This document shows positions 1-8,720 of a stretch of DNA of 30,530 nt, piece by piece (the first letter of the stretch is position 1; each line of letters starts with the position of its first letter). This DNA comes from Clostridiales bacterium. GTDB lineage: Bacteria; Bacillota; Clostridia; Christensenellales; Aristaeellaceae. The DNA is taken from positions 1 to 30,530 of the forward strand of contig SFFC01000013.1 of NCBI GenBank assembly GCA_004556985.1. Reading direction: 5' to 3'. The position numbers and the translations under genes are program-made. Below the pieces are notes generated by a model, which did no database searches, was not told where the DNA came from, and saw only the letters and a list, made by a program, of their open reading frames with translations.

Positions 1-242
1 TCGTAGTCCCCGCCCTTGGCGGCGGAGAGCTTCTCGTACATCTCCTCGTTGCTGGCGAAGGTCGCGTAGTTGACCTTGATGCCCGTCTCCTCCTCAAAGG
101 GCTTGATCACGGTCTCGTAATCGATGTAGCCCTCCCAGGTGAAGATGTTGAGCACGGCCTCGTCGGCCGCGTTCACCGTCTCGGCGTTGGCCACGGCGCA
201 GAGCGCCAGCAGGGCCAGCAGCAGGCAGAAGAATTTCTTCAT
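1..242 (-). CDS. potD: Spermidine/putrescine-binding protein PotD, N-terminal part (runs off the window)
   Basis: This is the substrate-binding lipoprotein or secreted protein of the polyamine importer encoded by the next three genes. About 80 residues are present. A short signal peptide (MKKF start, hydrophobic core, cut near ANAE) is followed by LNIFTWEGYIDYETVIKPFE and EEETGIKVNYATFASNEEM, which match the start of PotD/PotF proteins, where the FTWEGYI segment helps form the ligand cleft. A ribosome binding site AAGGAGG lies about 10 bases before the ATG. It follows potC by 47 bases and is the last gene of the potABCD order. The C-terminal three quarters lie outside the window, so ligand-binding residues cannot be judged. 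Confidence 0.9.
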   Translation of the reverse strand, partial: MKKFFCLLLALLALCAVANAETVNAADEAVLNIFTWEGYIDYETVIKPFEEETGIKVNYATFASNEEMYEKLSAAKGGDY

Positions 243-289
243 GTTGGGGATTCCTCCTTGCAATTATCTCTTCACGCGGCCGGTCTCCC

Positions 290-1099
290 TCACCGCGGTG
301 AATTCAGCTTCTTTTCGCTCCGCGCGCGGATGAGCTGGCTGAACGCGACGAACAGGAAGATCGCGCCGAGCATCAGCGTCGAGAGCGCGTTGATCTCCGG
401 CGTGCCGCCGGAGCGCAGGCCCGTGTAGACCTTGAGGGGCAGGGTCGTCGTCTCCGCGCTCGTCACGAAGAACGAGATCACGACGTCGTCAAGCGACATC
501 GCCGCCGCGAGCATCATGCCCGAGACGACAGCCGGGAAGACCAGCGGCAGCGTGATATCCCGCAGCACGCGCAGCGGGCTTGCGCCCAGGTCGCGCGCGG
601 CCTCGCTGAGCGCCGGGTCCATGCCGATCAGCCGGGACTTGACGTTGATGAACACATACGGGATGCAGAAGGTCGTATGCGTGAGGATCAGCGCGCCCAT
701 GCCCAGCTTCACGCCCGCCGCCGTGAACAGCGACAGATACGCCATGCCCAGCACGAGCTCGGGCATCATCATCGGCAGCATCGCCGTCGACTCGATGACG
801 CTGCTCGCGCGCAGGTGGCCGTTGGCCAGGCCGATCGCGCCCAGCGTGCCGATGACGCCGGAAAGCCCGGCGCTGAGTACGGCGAGGATCAGCGAATTCC
901 TGAGCGCGTCGCCCATGAGCGCGTTGCCCATCAGGCGGGTATACCAGCTCGTCGTGAAGCCCTGCCAGGAGCCGATGGTGCGGCCCGAGTTGAAAGAATA
1001 GATCACGACCATCAGGATCGGCAGGTAGAGCACGATCAGCACGAGCGTCAGATAGATCGGGGAGAAGAGCTTTCTCCGCTTCCTGCGCTTACCAGCCAT
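290..1099 (-). CDS. potC: Spermidine/putrescine ABC transporter permease PotC
   Basis: Inner-membrane permease of the polyamine importer, about 269 residues, the usual PotC length. After a basic N-terminus (AGKRRKRRK) there are six hydrophobic segments. The cytoplasmic EAA loop that docks to the ATPase is seen as SEAARDLGASPLRVLRDITLP, and the PotC-typical SLDDVVISFFVT follows it. The ATG start at 1099 overlaps the TGA stop of potB (TGATG), which implies translational coupling; a GTG one codon upstream is an alternative start. It works with PotB as a heterodimer energised by PotA and fed by PotD. Confidence 0.93.
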   Translation of the reverse strand: MAGKRRKRRKLFSPIYLTLVLIVLYLPILMVVIYSFNSGRTIGSWQGFTTSWYTRLMGNALMGDALRNSLILAVLSAGLSGVIGTLGAIGLANGHLRASSVIESTAMLPMMMPELVLGMAYLSLFTAAGVKLGMGALILTHTTFCIPYVFINVKSRLIGMDPALSEAARDLGASPLRVLRDITLPLVFPAVVSGMMLAAAMSLDDVVISFFVTSAETTTLPLKVYTGLRSGGTPEINALSTLMLGAIFLFVAFSQLIRARSEKKLNSPR

Positions 1100-1942
1100 C
1101 ACATCACCCCCAGGTTGTCGCCGCCGCTCCTGCGGTAGAGCAGGTAGAGCGCGGCGCTCATCACGATGAGCACCATCGACATCGCCGAGCCGGTGTTCCA
1201 GTCGCGCACCTTGAGCAGCTGGTCGCGGATGAGGTTGCCCACCAGCACGAGCCCGCCGCCCATGATGTCGGAGAGGTAGAACATGCCGACGCTGGGCACG
1301 AACACCAGCACGCAGCCCGCGAGGATGCCCGGCATCGTCTGCGGCAGCGTCACGGTCACAAACGCGCGCCAGGGCTTGGCGCCCAGGTCGCGCGCGGCCT
1401 CCACAAGGGTAAAGTCCATCTTATCGACAGCGCTGTGGCAGGGCAGGATCATCAGCGAAATCAGGCAGTAGACCATCGCCAGCAGCACGGAGCCATAGCT
1501 GCCCAGGAATTTGATGTTGCTCTCAATCAGCCCCAGCGCGCGCAGCACGGCGTTGACCGGGCCGTTGGCCTGCAGCAGGATCTTCCAGCCGTAGATACGC
1601 ACGAGCGCGCTCGTCCAGAACGGGATGATGACCAGCATCATCAGCAGGGCGCGCCAGCGGCGCGGCGCGCGCGCCATGCAGTAGGCGAAGGGATAGCCGA
1701 CGGCCAGGGAAACGAGCGTCGTATCCAGCGCGAGCTTCAGGCTGTTGGCGAAGACCTTGAGATAGTCCGCGCGCAGCAGCGCCTTGTAGTGCGCCAGCGT
1801 AAAGCCGCTCCCCTCGCCGCCGACGGCCAGCGACGTCACCAGCACGTAGATCAGCGGCAGCGCGACCAGCAGCGCGGCAATGCAGGCCATCGGCAGCACG
1901 AAGAGCGCGTTTCGCCTGTCCTCGCGCTTCTGCACGGCGGTC

Positions 1943-1953
<11 letters not shown>
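1099..1953 (-). CDS. potB: Spermidine/putrescine ABC transporter permease PotB
   Basis: Second membrane subunit of the polyamine importer, about 284 residues from the ATG at 1953. The reading frame opens further upstream at a TTG (1968), but the ATG is preceded by a G-rich stretch at normal spacing and gives the basic start MARKTAVQKREDRR. The EAA loop is visible as VEAARDLGAKPWRAFVTVTLP, and six hydrophobic segments are present. The start lies inside the last codons of potA (stop 1943) and the stop overlaps the start of potC, so potA-potB-potC are tightly coupled. Nothing looks broken. Confidence 0.93.
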
Positions 1954-3031
<1,078 letters not shown>

Positions 3032-3101
3032 GTCTGTTCCTCCGTATGCGGGCTGCGCACTGCCCTTTTGCCTCCCGGGGCAGAAAGTGCCGGCCCTAAA
3101 T

Positions 3102-3130
3102 CTGATACATTCCTATTGAATTAGTATGAT
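3102..3130 (+). promoter_or_regulatory. Possible opposing promoter overlapping the potA -10 box
   Basis: On the plus strand CTGATA (3102-3107) and TATGAT (3125-3130) are separated by 17 bases. The -35 match is only moderate (4 of 6). The -10 box shares two bases with the potA -10 box, so the two promoters would exclude each other. It points at the hairpin and T-run ending at 3246 with no gene between. Confidence 0.3.
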
Positions 3131-3157
3131 TATAGCCCGCATACGCGCCCATGTCAA
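3129..3157 (-). promoter_or_regulatory. Consensus sigma-70/sigma-A promoter of potABCD
   Basis: On the minus strand the -35 box TTGACA (3157-3152) and the -10 box TATAAT (3134-3129) are both perfect, with a 17-base spacer. Transcription would begin near 3122. Just downstream lies an imperfect dyad (ATAC..ATTC..GAAT..GTAT, about 3105-3127) that could be an operator. Its -10 box overlaps that of a weaker opposing promoter. Confidence 0.85.
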
Positions 3158-3190
3158 TCAAAATCTTTTCTGCGGCGCCTTTTTGGAATG

Positions 3191-3246
3191 CCAGGCAGAG
3201 AGAGCGCCTGCCGGTTCCCCGGCAGGCGCCTCGCTGTTGGTTTTTT
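3191..3246 (+). terminator. Orphan plus-strand hairpin with T-run
   Basis: GCGCCTGCCGG (3204-3214) and CCGGCAGGCGC (3219-3229) form a perfect 11-bp stem with loop TTCC. Outer short pairings (CAG with CTG, CCA with TGG) would extend it to just before T6 at 3241-3246. There is no plus-strand gene upstream for it to end, and the opposite strand has no T-run. It may end a short RNA starting near 3137, or be left over from a lost gene. Confidence 0.5.
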
Positions 3247-3459
3247 ATTCCTGTCCGTCCCTGCCAGGCTCTCTTCTTTTGATCATGGACGTACCATGCA
3301 CTCTCTCCGGCCAGCCCGACGCCAAAGCAGAATGCGGCTGATGTCAGCATACGCAAAATCCATTCGCAAATCAATTCGAATTGACAAGACGTCTGTTTCC
3401 AAAATGGAAATTATACGCAGAATCGTCCGCCGCTTTTCAGCGCAATTTCCCATCCCTCT
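3247..3459. other. Gene-free stretch with two palindromes
   Basis: No gene is supported here on either strand. Two small symmetrical sites stand out: a perfect 12-bp palindrome CAATTCGAATTG (3372-3383) and TTTCC-AAAAT-GGAAA (3396-3410). The stretch is richer in A and T than the flanking genes. A TATAAT occurs on the minus strand near 3411-3416 but lacks a convincing -35 box. Confidence 0.4.
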
Positions 3460-3516
3460 GCCGCGCAAAAGGCCGGAGTCCCATCCCTTCGGACAGGCTC
3501 CGGCCTTTGGCGCGGC
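3460..3516 (-). terminator. Terminator after the MgtC-like gene
   Basis: A long hairpin pairs GCCGCGC plus AAAGGCCGGAG (3460-3478) with CTCCGGCCTTT plus GCGCGGC (3498-3516) around a loop of about 19 bases. On the minus strand the inner stem is followed by TTTT. It lies directly after the stop at 3524 and probably ends the long catabolic operon. Confidence 0.65.
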
Positions 3517-3523
3517 TCGCCCT

Positions 3524-3904
3524 TCAGGCGTCCCGCACGACGGCGTTGAGGATATTCGGGTTTTCGCAGAGCGCGCCGACGATCTCGGCGCAGCTCGTGC
3601 AGCGGGGCACACAGAGCGTATAAACGTTTATATACCGGCTGCCGTCCGGACGGTTTTCCGCGCGGAAATGGACGTCGAGCACCTTGATCTTCCGGCTGGC
3701 GAAGTATTCGCTCAGAAAGGCCAGCGTCTGCGCCCGGTGGACGAACTGCACCTCCAGCTGCTTGCGGGCCGTGACATGTGCGGCGCGCCGCGCCAGCGCG
3801 AAGCCAAGCGTCGCAAGAAGGCCGATCACAAGGGCGGCGGGGATACGGGGGCTCAGCGTGCCTGCACACAGGCCTTCGCCAAGGCCGGTAAGCGTCGGGG
3901 TCAC
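3524..3904 (-). CDS. Small membrane protein resembling the C-terminal domain of MgtC/SapB
   Basis: The 126-residue product starts at a GTG (3904) with GAGGAGG eight bases upstream. One hydrophobic segment is visible (IPAALVIGLLATLGFALA, about residues 21-38). It is followed by a soluble domain with the pattern of the ACT-like tail of clostridial MgtC/SapB proteins: KQLEVQFVHRAQTLAFLSEY, then KIKVLDVHFR, YINVYTL and EIVGALCENPNILNAVVRD. MgtC proteins normally have four or five membrane segments ahead of this tail, so this is either a stand-alone small protein or an N-terminally shortened MgtC, in line with other damaged genes nearby. It is the last gene of the operon. Function is unknown; MgtC links to magnesium or phosphate stress are family knowledge only. 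Confidence 0.5.
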   Translation of the reverse strand: MTPTLTGLGEGLCAGTLSPRIPAALVIGLLATLGFALARRAAHVTARKQLEVQFVHRAQTLAFLSEYFASRKIKVLDVHFRAENRPDGSRYINVYTLCVPRCTSCAEIVGALCENPNILNAVVRDA

Positions 3905-4022
3905 AGGGCGTTCCTCCTCTCTGACAGCAGATGGACAAAAGACGAAGGGTATGGTAAAGGCTGCCGCATGCGCCATCAGGGCTGCGGCAGCCTTTCGCGC
4001 GGAGGATGGGGCAATCTCCGTT

Positions 4023-5315
4023 TTACCGGAGAATCTCGGTGATCGCCCGGCCCGTCGCCTGGGGCATCTCAAAGTGCAGCAGAGCGGCGAAGGTCGGCGC
4101 CTCGTCGATAATGCGCCGGCGCTCGAAGACAACGCCCTCGCGCACATCCGGGCCGGCCATGATGAACACCGGCTGCGGGCCCTTGTGCGGCAGATGGCCG
4201 TGGGAGGCCACGGAGAATTTGTAGTCGGAGTTGTCCGGCGTGACGACCTTCGCGCCGGTGACGGCGTTGCCGAAGGAGGTCCTTTCGCGGCCCTCGAGCA
4301 CATACTCGAAGTCGCCGGTGAGCTGATGCTCCCGCGCGCATTCCGCCTTCGTGAAGACGCTCTCCACGCCGGAGCTCAGGTCGTTGCGCAGGCCGTAGAG
4401 CACCTTTTCCAGCCGGGCGCGCGTCTCGCTGTCCTCGGGATCCTTCATGACGACCTGGCAGGAGAGCGAGGTCGAATTGCAGTAGGCCTTCCAGGAGGCG
4501 ATCTTCCCGTTTTCATCCAGCTCGATGAGCCCCGCCTCGACCAGGTAGACGTTCGGGTTGAGCACGCGCTGCACGGGCAGATGGCCGTGGTCGCTGATGA
4601 CGGCGAAGTTGGTCTCCTCATAGGTGCCCGCGTCCATCGTCGCCTCCATGAGCCTGCCCAGCCAGTCGTCGTTGGCGACGATCGCCTGCTCGATCATCGG
4701 GCCCTGGATGCCGTTGGCATGGCGCGTGTGGTCCAGATGCGCGAGATGGATGAACATGACGTCCGGCCGGTGCTTGCGCAGAATGTCGCACGCGCAGCCG
4801 ACCATCACGTGATCCATGAAGGGCTGCTTGGTGCGGCGCAGCTTATGCAGGTGGCGCTCGATGATCTCCCAGGTAGCGGCGTCCTTCGAGGCGGCCGTCT
4901 CAAAGATCGGATGCGGATCGTCGCCCATCGTGCGCGGCCAGATCTCCGGCACGAGGTAATCGACGCTCGGGCAGGCGCCCATGCAGGGCCAGCCGACCGA
5001 GGCGGTCGTCAGTCCGGCGCGCTTGGCGGCATCCAGGCAGGTCTCCACCTTGAGGTCGCGATGGTACCAGTACCAATCCGGCGTGGGGTTGCCCACGTCC
5101 AGCTTCTCGTTGTGGAAGATGCCGTGGCGGTCAGGCGTCGTGCCGGTGATGATCGAGGCATGCGCGGGATAGGTGAAGGAAGGATACACGCTGCGCATCC
5201 CCGCGCCGCTGTAGGAAGCCTTCGCGAACAGCTTTTTAAAATTGGGCAGCGTTTTCAAAAATTCCATGTCCTCGTCAAAGAGGGAATCGATGGAGAGTAC
5301 GACAAGCTTGGACAT
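4023..5315 (-). CDS. Alkaline-phosphatase-superfamily phosphodiesterase (NPP type), cytoplasmic
   Basis: The 430-residue protein belongs to the type I phosphodiesterase/nucleotide pyrophosphatase group. The two-metal site is visible: D10 in VLSIDSLF, nucleophile T48 in YPSFTYPAHASIITGT (compare the TFPNH motif of NPPs), D and H in HLAHLDHTRHANG, the DH pair in VISDHGH, and the final His in SHGHLPHKGP. It lacks a signal peptide, unlike most NPP enzymes, so it should act on an imported substrate. It follows the fucU-like gene by 42 bases, in an operon with an Ugp-like importer, DeoC and ribokinase. The natural substrate may be a phosphodiester or phosphonate carrying a sugar; this is inference. 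A phosphonoacetate hydrolase role cannot be ruled out. Confidence 0.85.
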   Translation of the reverse strand: MSKLVVLSIDSLFDEDMEFLKTLPNFKKLFAKASYSGAGMRSVYPSFTYPAHASIITGTTPDRHGIFHNEKLDVGNPTPDWYWYHRDLKVETCLDAAKRAGLTTASVGWPCMGACPSVDYLVPEIWPRTMGDDPHPIFETAASKDAATWEIIERHLHKLRRTKQPFMDHVMVGCACDILRKHRPDVMFIHLAHLDHTRHANGIQGPMIEQAIVANDDWLGRLMEATMDAGTYEETNFAVISDHGHLPVQRVLNPNVYLVEAGLIELDENGKIASWKAYCNSTSLSCQVVMKDPEDSETRARLEKVLYGLRNDLSSGVESVFTKAECAREHQLTGDFEYVLEGRERTSFGNAVTGAKVVTPDNSDYKFSVASHGHLPHKGPQPVFIMAGPDVREGVVFERRRIIDEAPTFAALLHFEMPQATGRAITEILR

Positions 5316-5357
5316 TTTCTCTGCTTCCTTTTCTGTTTCCTTGTATGCCGGAAATGC

Positions 5358-5795
5358 TCACAGCGTTCCCTTTTGCAGGATGGCGCAGCCGTAGAGGGCG
5401 TCTTCCCCGGTCGCGAGCACGGCGTAGGCGTGCTCCGCCTCCTTGTAGAAGTCAAAGCGCCCGATCATGCCCACGCAGGCGTCGCCGCGCTCGTCGTGGC
5501 GGCGGACGATCTCCTTGTAGCTGTCCCAGATGGGCGTGGGGACATCCTTGTCGCATTCCTGCTTGTCCATGATCAGCACGGGATGCTCGACAGAGCGGTC
5601 CAGCGGGAAGAAGGTCAAAATGGCGTCCAGCAGCTCCGTGGCGCTGACGCCGTCCGCGCGCACGAGCATGCTGTGGCGGGCGGAGGAGGCCGACGGATAG
5701 AACGCGTCGGCGAGGATGAGTGTATCGCCATGGCCCATCTCGGCGAGCACCTTGAGCAGCTCCGGCGAGAGGCACTTGGGAATTCCTCGAAGCAT
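5358..5795 (-). CDS. FucU/RbsD-family sugar mutarotase
   Basis: The 145-residue protein interconverts anomers of a free sugar. The start MLRGIPKCLSPELLKVLAEM and GHGDTLILADAFYP match FucU (L-fucose mutarotase), including the catalytic His in MGHGD and the Asp in LADA. RADG follows near residue 47 and a Tyr-rich tail near the C-terminus. The ATG at 5795 is preferred over one two codons upstream because AAGGAG then lies nine bases away instead of three. FucU and RbsD are related; here the partners are ribokinase and DeoC rather than fucose enzymes, so the substrate is more likely a pentose. The gene sits 24 bases after deoC. Confidence 0.85.
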   Translation of the reverse strand: MLRGIPKCLSPELLKVLAEMGHGDTLILADAFYPSASSARHSMLVRADGVSATELLDAILTFFPLDRSVEHPVLIMDKQECDKDVPTPIWDSYKEIVRRHDERGDACVGMIGRFDFYKEAEHAYAVLATGEDALYGCAILQKGTL

Positions 5796-5819
5796 TGGCA
5801 TGATCTCCTTTTTCTTGAA

Positions 5820-6491
5820 TCAGTAGGTTCCCTCCGCGATCTGCTCCTGAAGGGCGAGCTTGATGATGCGGCTGGTGCCCAGGCGGTCCGCGCCCAGCGC
5901 GATGAAGCGCTCCGCGTCCTCAAAGGAGGCGATGCCGCCGGCGGCCTTGATTTTGACGTTCGGCCCGACGTGCGCCTTGAACAGCTCCACGTCGTGGAAC
6001 GTCGCGCCGCCCTTGGAAAAGCCCGTGGAGGTCTTGATGAAGTCCGCGCCGGACTTTGTGACGATGTCGCACATCGTGATCTTTTCCTCGTCCGTCAGGT
6101 CGCAGACCTCGATGATGACCTTGAGCACGAGGTCGCCGACGGTCTGCTTGAGCAGGCGGATCTCGTCGAGCACATACTGCGTGTTGCCGGCCTTGAGCAT
6201 GCCCAGGTTGATGACCATGTCGATCTCGCGGGCGCCGTTCTCGATCGCCTCGCGCGCCTCAAAGGCCTTGCAGGCGGGCGTCGTGTTGCCGTTGGGGAAG
6301 CCGACAACGGTGCAGATCGTCATCCGCCCGGCGACGTACGCATGCGCCTGCTTGACGTAGCAGGAGGGAATGCACACCGAGGCCGCGCCAAAGGCGATGG
6401 CCTGGTCGCACAGGACGCGGATCTGCTCCCACGTCGACACGGGATAGAGCAGCGTGTGATCCACGCGGCTGAAAATCTCTTTGCGGTCCAT
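5820..6491 (-). CDS. deoC: Deoxyribose-phosphate aldolase DeoC
   Basis: Class I aldolase that splits 2-deoxyribose 5-phosphate into glyceraldehyde 3-phosphate and acetaldehyde in the cytoplasm. It has 223 residues, a normal length. The Schiff-base Lys is K153 in FIKTSTGFSKGGAT, the second catalytic Lys is K182 in VKIKAAGGI, and the proton-relay Asp is D91 in REIDMVINLG. The N-terminal VDHTLL motif is present. AAGGAG lies upstream of the ATG. It sits between the binding-protein gene and the mutarotase gene. Together with the ribokinase-type gene at the head of the operon it implies growth on deoxyribose, ribose or a derivative. Other DeoC-like aldolases accept related phosphorylated sugars, so the exact substrate is open. 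Confidence 0.95.
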   Translation of the reverse strand: MDRKEIFSRVDHTLLYPVSTWEQIRVLCDQAIAFGAASVCIPSCYVKQAHAYVAGRMTICTVVGFPNGNTTPACKAFEAREAIENGAREIDMVINLGMLKAGNTQYVLDEIRLLKQTVGDLVLKVIIEVCDLTDEEKITMCDIVTKSGADFIKTSTGFSKGGATFHDVELFKAHVGPNVKIKAAGGIASFEDAERFIALGADRLGTSRIIKLALQEQIAEGTY

Positions 6492-6516
6492 TGCTGTTCT
6501 CCTTGAAATCAGACAA

Positions 6517-6540
6517 GGGGCGAGCGTATTTGCCCGCCCC
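6517..6540 (-). other. Intercistronic hairpin after the binding-protein gene
   Basis: GGGGCG and CGCCCC form a stem between the stop of the binding-protein gene (6555) and the start of deoC. On the minus strand it is not followed by a T-run. It more likely protects the 3' end of the highly expressed binding-protein message or partly attenuates the downstream genes than ends transcription. Confidence 0.4.
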
Positions 6541-6554
6541 TCGCAAGGGATTGC

Positions 6555-7811
6555 TTACTTGGTGCCCAGCAGGGTGGCCACCAGATCATGCATGCTCTGG
6601 GTTGCCATCTCGGGCGTGTAGGCGGCATCCTCCACGCACTTCTGCATCTCGGGCGTGATGATGGTCGCGCCAATCTCAGCCCACTGCGGGATGACGGGCT
6701 GGTTGCCGGCGTATTCCATCTGCTTGAGTGCGGTGGCGCCGGCCGGGATCTCGGCGAGGTACTGCTGATAGACCTCGCTGTTGGCGGCGGACTCGCTGGT
6801 GGGGACGTAGCCGGTGGTCACGGCCCACTGGCCCGCGACGTCGGCAGAGGTGAGGTACTTGAGGAACTCGGCGACGCCGGCTTCCTTGTCGTCATGGCCG
6901 GCCAGGACGCAGACATTCGCGCCGCCGGTCACAACGCCGTAGTCCGGGTTGCCCGGCAGGAACGCCGTGCCGACCTCGAAATCACACATGTCGCGCAGGC
7001 GGCCCAGGTCGCCGGTGGAGGAGATGATCATCGTGGTGATGCCGGCAGCCAGGTCGGAGCGGGCAGCCTCATAGCCGTTGTACTCCGAGCCCGGAGGGGC
7101 CTTCATGGAGCCGTCCTCGAGCATCTCGCGCATCCAGTGCAGGGACGCGGCGCCCGCCTCGTTGTTGACGGTCAGCTCGGTCTTCTCGGCATTCATCAGC
7201 TCGCCGCCGGACTGGCGCACGAAGCAGCAGAAGAACCACTGGTCGATCGGGACCTCAAAGCCCCAGCGCTCGCCCGGGATGGAGACCTTCTTGGCGACCT
7301 CGTGGAGCTCGTCCCAGGTCGTCGGCGCGCTCAGGCCCATCTCGTCAAAGAGGGTCTTGTTGTAGTAGAACATCGGGGTGGAGCGGTTGAACGGCAGCGC
7401 GTAGAGGCCCTCGCCCCAGTCGCAGTCAACCATGAAGCCCTCGTAGAAGTATTCCTTCGCGTCAAGGCCGACGTTGGCGAGCATGTCGCTCAGCTCGGCG
7501 AAGGAGCCGTAGTCGCTGAACAGCGGGGTGCGGCTGCACTCCATCTGCACGATGTCCGGCTCGGAGCCGTCCAGCAGGGCGGCCTGGAGCTTGGCGGCGA
7601 TATCGTAGTAGTTGCCCTGGTATTCGGCGACAACTTTCCACTGATCCTGGGACGCGTTGAAGTCCTCGCAGATCTTCTGGATCGCGTCGTTGTAGCTGCC
7701 GGAGAGCGCCGTCCAGAACACGAGCTCGGTCGGCTCGGCACAGGCAGCGGTCAGCATGCCGATACTGAGCACCATCGCCAGCGCAAGACACAGGGAGACG
7801 ATTTTCTTCAT
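6555..7811 (-). CDS. Sugar ABC transporter substrate-binding protein, UgpB-like (family 1)
   Basis: A 418-residue exported binding protein. A signal peptide (MKKIVSLCLALAMVLSIGML) ends at TAAC, an imperfect lipobox, so membrane anchoring is likely. The mature part follows the UgpB (glycerol-3-phosphate binding) pattern: LVFWTALSGSYNDAIQ, YQGNYYDIAAKLQAAL, PDIVQME and LPFNRSTPMFYYNKTLFDEM. These resemble the GNYEQ and PFNSSTPVLYYNK segments of UgpB, which line the ligand pocket. The match suggests a phosphate-bearing ligand such as a glycerophosphodiester or sugar phosphate, which fits the intracellular phosphodiesterase of the operon. This remains inference because family 1 binding proteins change ligands easily. 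GGAGG precedes the ATG. Confidence 0.9.
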   Translation of the reverse strand: MKKIVSLCLALAMVLSIGMLTAACAEPTELVFWTALSGSYNDAIQKICEDFNASQDQWKVVAEYQGNYYDIAAKLQAALLDGSEPDIVQMECSRTPLFSDYGSFAELSDMLANVGLDAKEYFYEGFMVDCDWGEGLYALPFNRSTPMFYYNKTLFDEMGLSAPTTWDELHEVAKKVSIPGERWGFEVPIDQWFFCCFVRQSGGELMNAEKTELTVNNEAGAASLHWMREMLEDGSMKAPPGSEYNGYEAARSDLAAGITTMIISSTGDLGRLRDMCDFEVGTAFLPGNPDYGVVTGGANVCVLAGHDDKEAGVAEFLKYLTSADVAGQWAVTTGYVPTSESAANSEVYQQYLAEIPAGATALKQMEYAGNQPVIPQWAEIGATIITPEMQKCVEDAAYTPEMATQSMHDLVATLLGTK

Positions 7812-7862
7812 GTGGGTTTTCCTCCTTTTTTTGTATGATGAAGGTCACAGGACCCTCAATCC

Positions 7863-8708
7863 TTATTTGATGCCGCTGTAGACAAAGGCCTTGCGGATCT
7901 GCTTGTTGGCAAAGAGATACGCGATGAGGATCGGGCAGGTCAGGAACAGATTGCCCGCCATCAGCGTGTGCCACGGGATCGAGGCATCCACGCTCTTGAG
8001 CATGGCGACGCCGACGGACAGCGGGCGGAAGGTGTTCTTGGTCGTCATGATCAGCGGCCAGAAGTAGCTGTTCCACAGGGAGATGAAGCTGAGCAGGCCG
8101 ATGGTGAACAGCGCGGTTCGGGCCATCGGGATCATGATGGAGAAGATGATCTTCGGCTCGGAGGCGCTGTCCATGCGCGCGGACTCGATGATCTCCTCCG
8201 GGATCTGCATGAAATACTGCCGCAGCAGGAAGATGCCGAACGCGTTGGCGACAAAGGGCAGAATCTGCGGCCAGTAGCTTTGCAGCGCCTTCGCCTTGGA
8301 GAAGATCAGATAGACCGGCACGAACGTGACCTGCTGGGGAATCATGAAGCCCAGCAGCACGATGCCAAAGAGCAGCGAACGGCCCGGGAACCTGACCCGC
8401 GCAAACGCGTAGGCGGCAGGGATGATCACGATGTATTGCAGAATCAGCACGGAGATGCTGACCACCAGCGAGTTCTTCATGAAGTGGTGCACATCGAGCT
8501 CCGCCAGGCACGACGTCAGGCCCTCAAGCGACCAGGTCGTGGGCAGAAGCGTGGGCGGATAGGTGATCGTCTCTCTGTAGGGCTTGAAGGCCGTGAAGAC
8601 CATCCAAAGGAACGGATAGGCGACGATGAAGATCACCAGCAGCTTGAAGGCGGCGCTGATGACGCTGCGGACACAGCGGAGCATCCGCGCGGTATTCGGG
8701 TTTTCCAT
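7863..8708 (-). CDS. Sugar ABC transporter permease, UgpE/MalG-like
   Basis: A 281-residue inner-membrane permease of the carbohydrate uptake type 1 class. About six hydrophobic segments are visible, beginning FKLLVIFIVAYPFLWMVFTA. The ATPase-contact loop is EIIESARMDSASEPKIIFSI, near residue 190. The C-terminus NKQIRKAFVYSGIK matches the usual KG-x-K ending of UgpE/LacG proteins. AAGGAGGG precedes the ATG, and the gene lies 12 bases after its partner permease. It works with the 8721-9653 product. Confidence 0.92.
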   Translation of the reverse strand: MENPNTARMLRCVRSVISAAFKLLVIFIVAYPFLWMVFTAFKPYRETITYPPTLLPTTWSLEGLTSCLAELDVHHFMKNSLVVSISVLILQYIVIIPAAYAFARVRFPGRSLLFGIVLLGFMIPQQVTFVPVYLIFSKAKALQSYWPQILPFVANAFGIFLLRQYFMQIPEEIIESARMDSASEPKIIFSIMIPMARTALFTIGLLSFISLWNSYFWPLIMTTKNTFRPLSVGVAMLKSVDASIPWHTLMAGNLFLTCPILIAYLFANKQIRKAFVYSGIK

Positions 8709-8720
8709 GGCGCTCCCTCC

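Noticed and set aside
3096..3374. Small minus-strand open frame between the operon terminator and potA
   Set aside because: It runs through the potA promoter and the orphan hairpin, lacks a ribosome binding site and shows no family pattern.
3684..6506. A 940-codon plus-strand open frame opposite the phosphodiesterase, fucU and deoC
   Set aside because: It is antisense to genes with catalytic motifs and shows only low-complexity composition.
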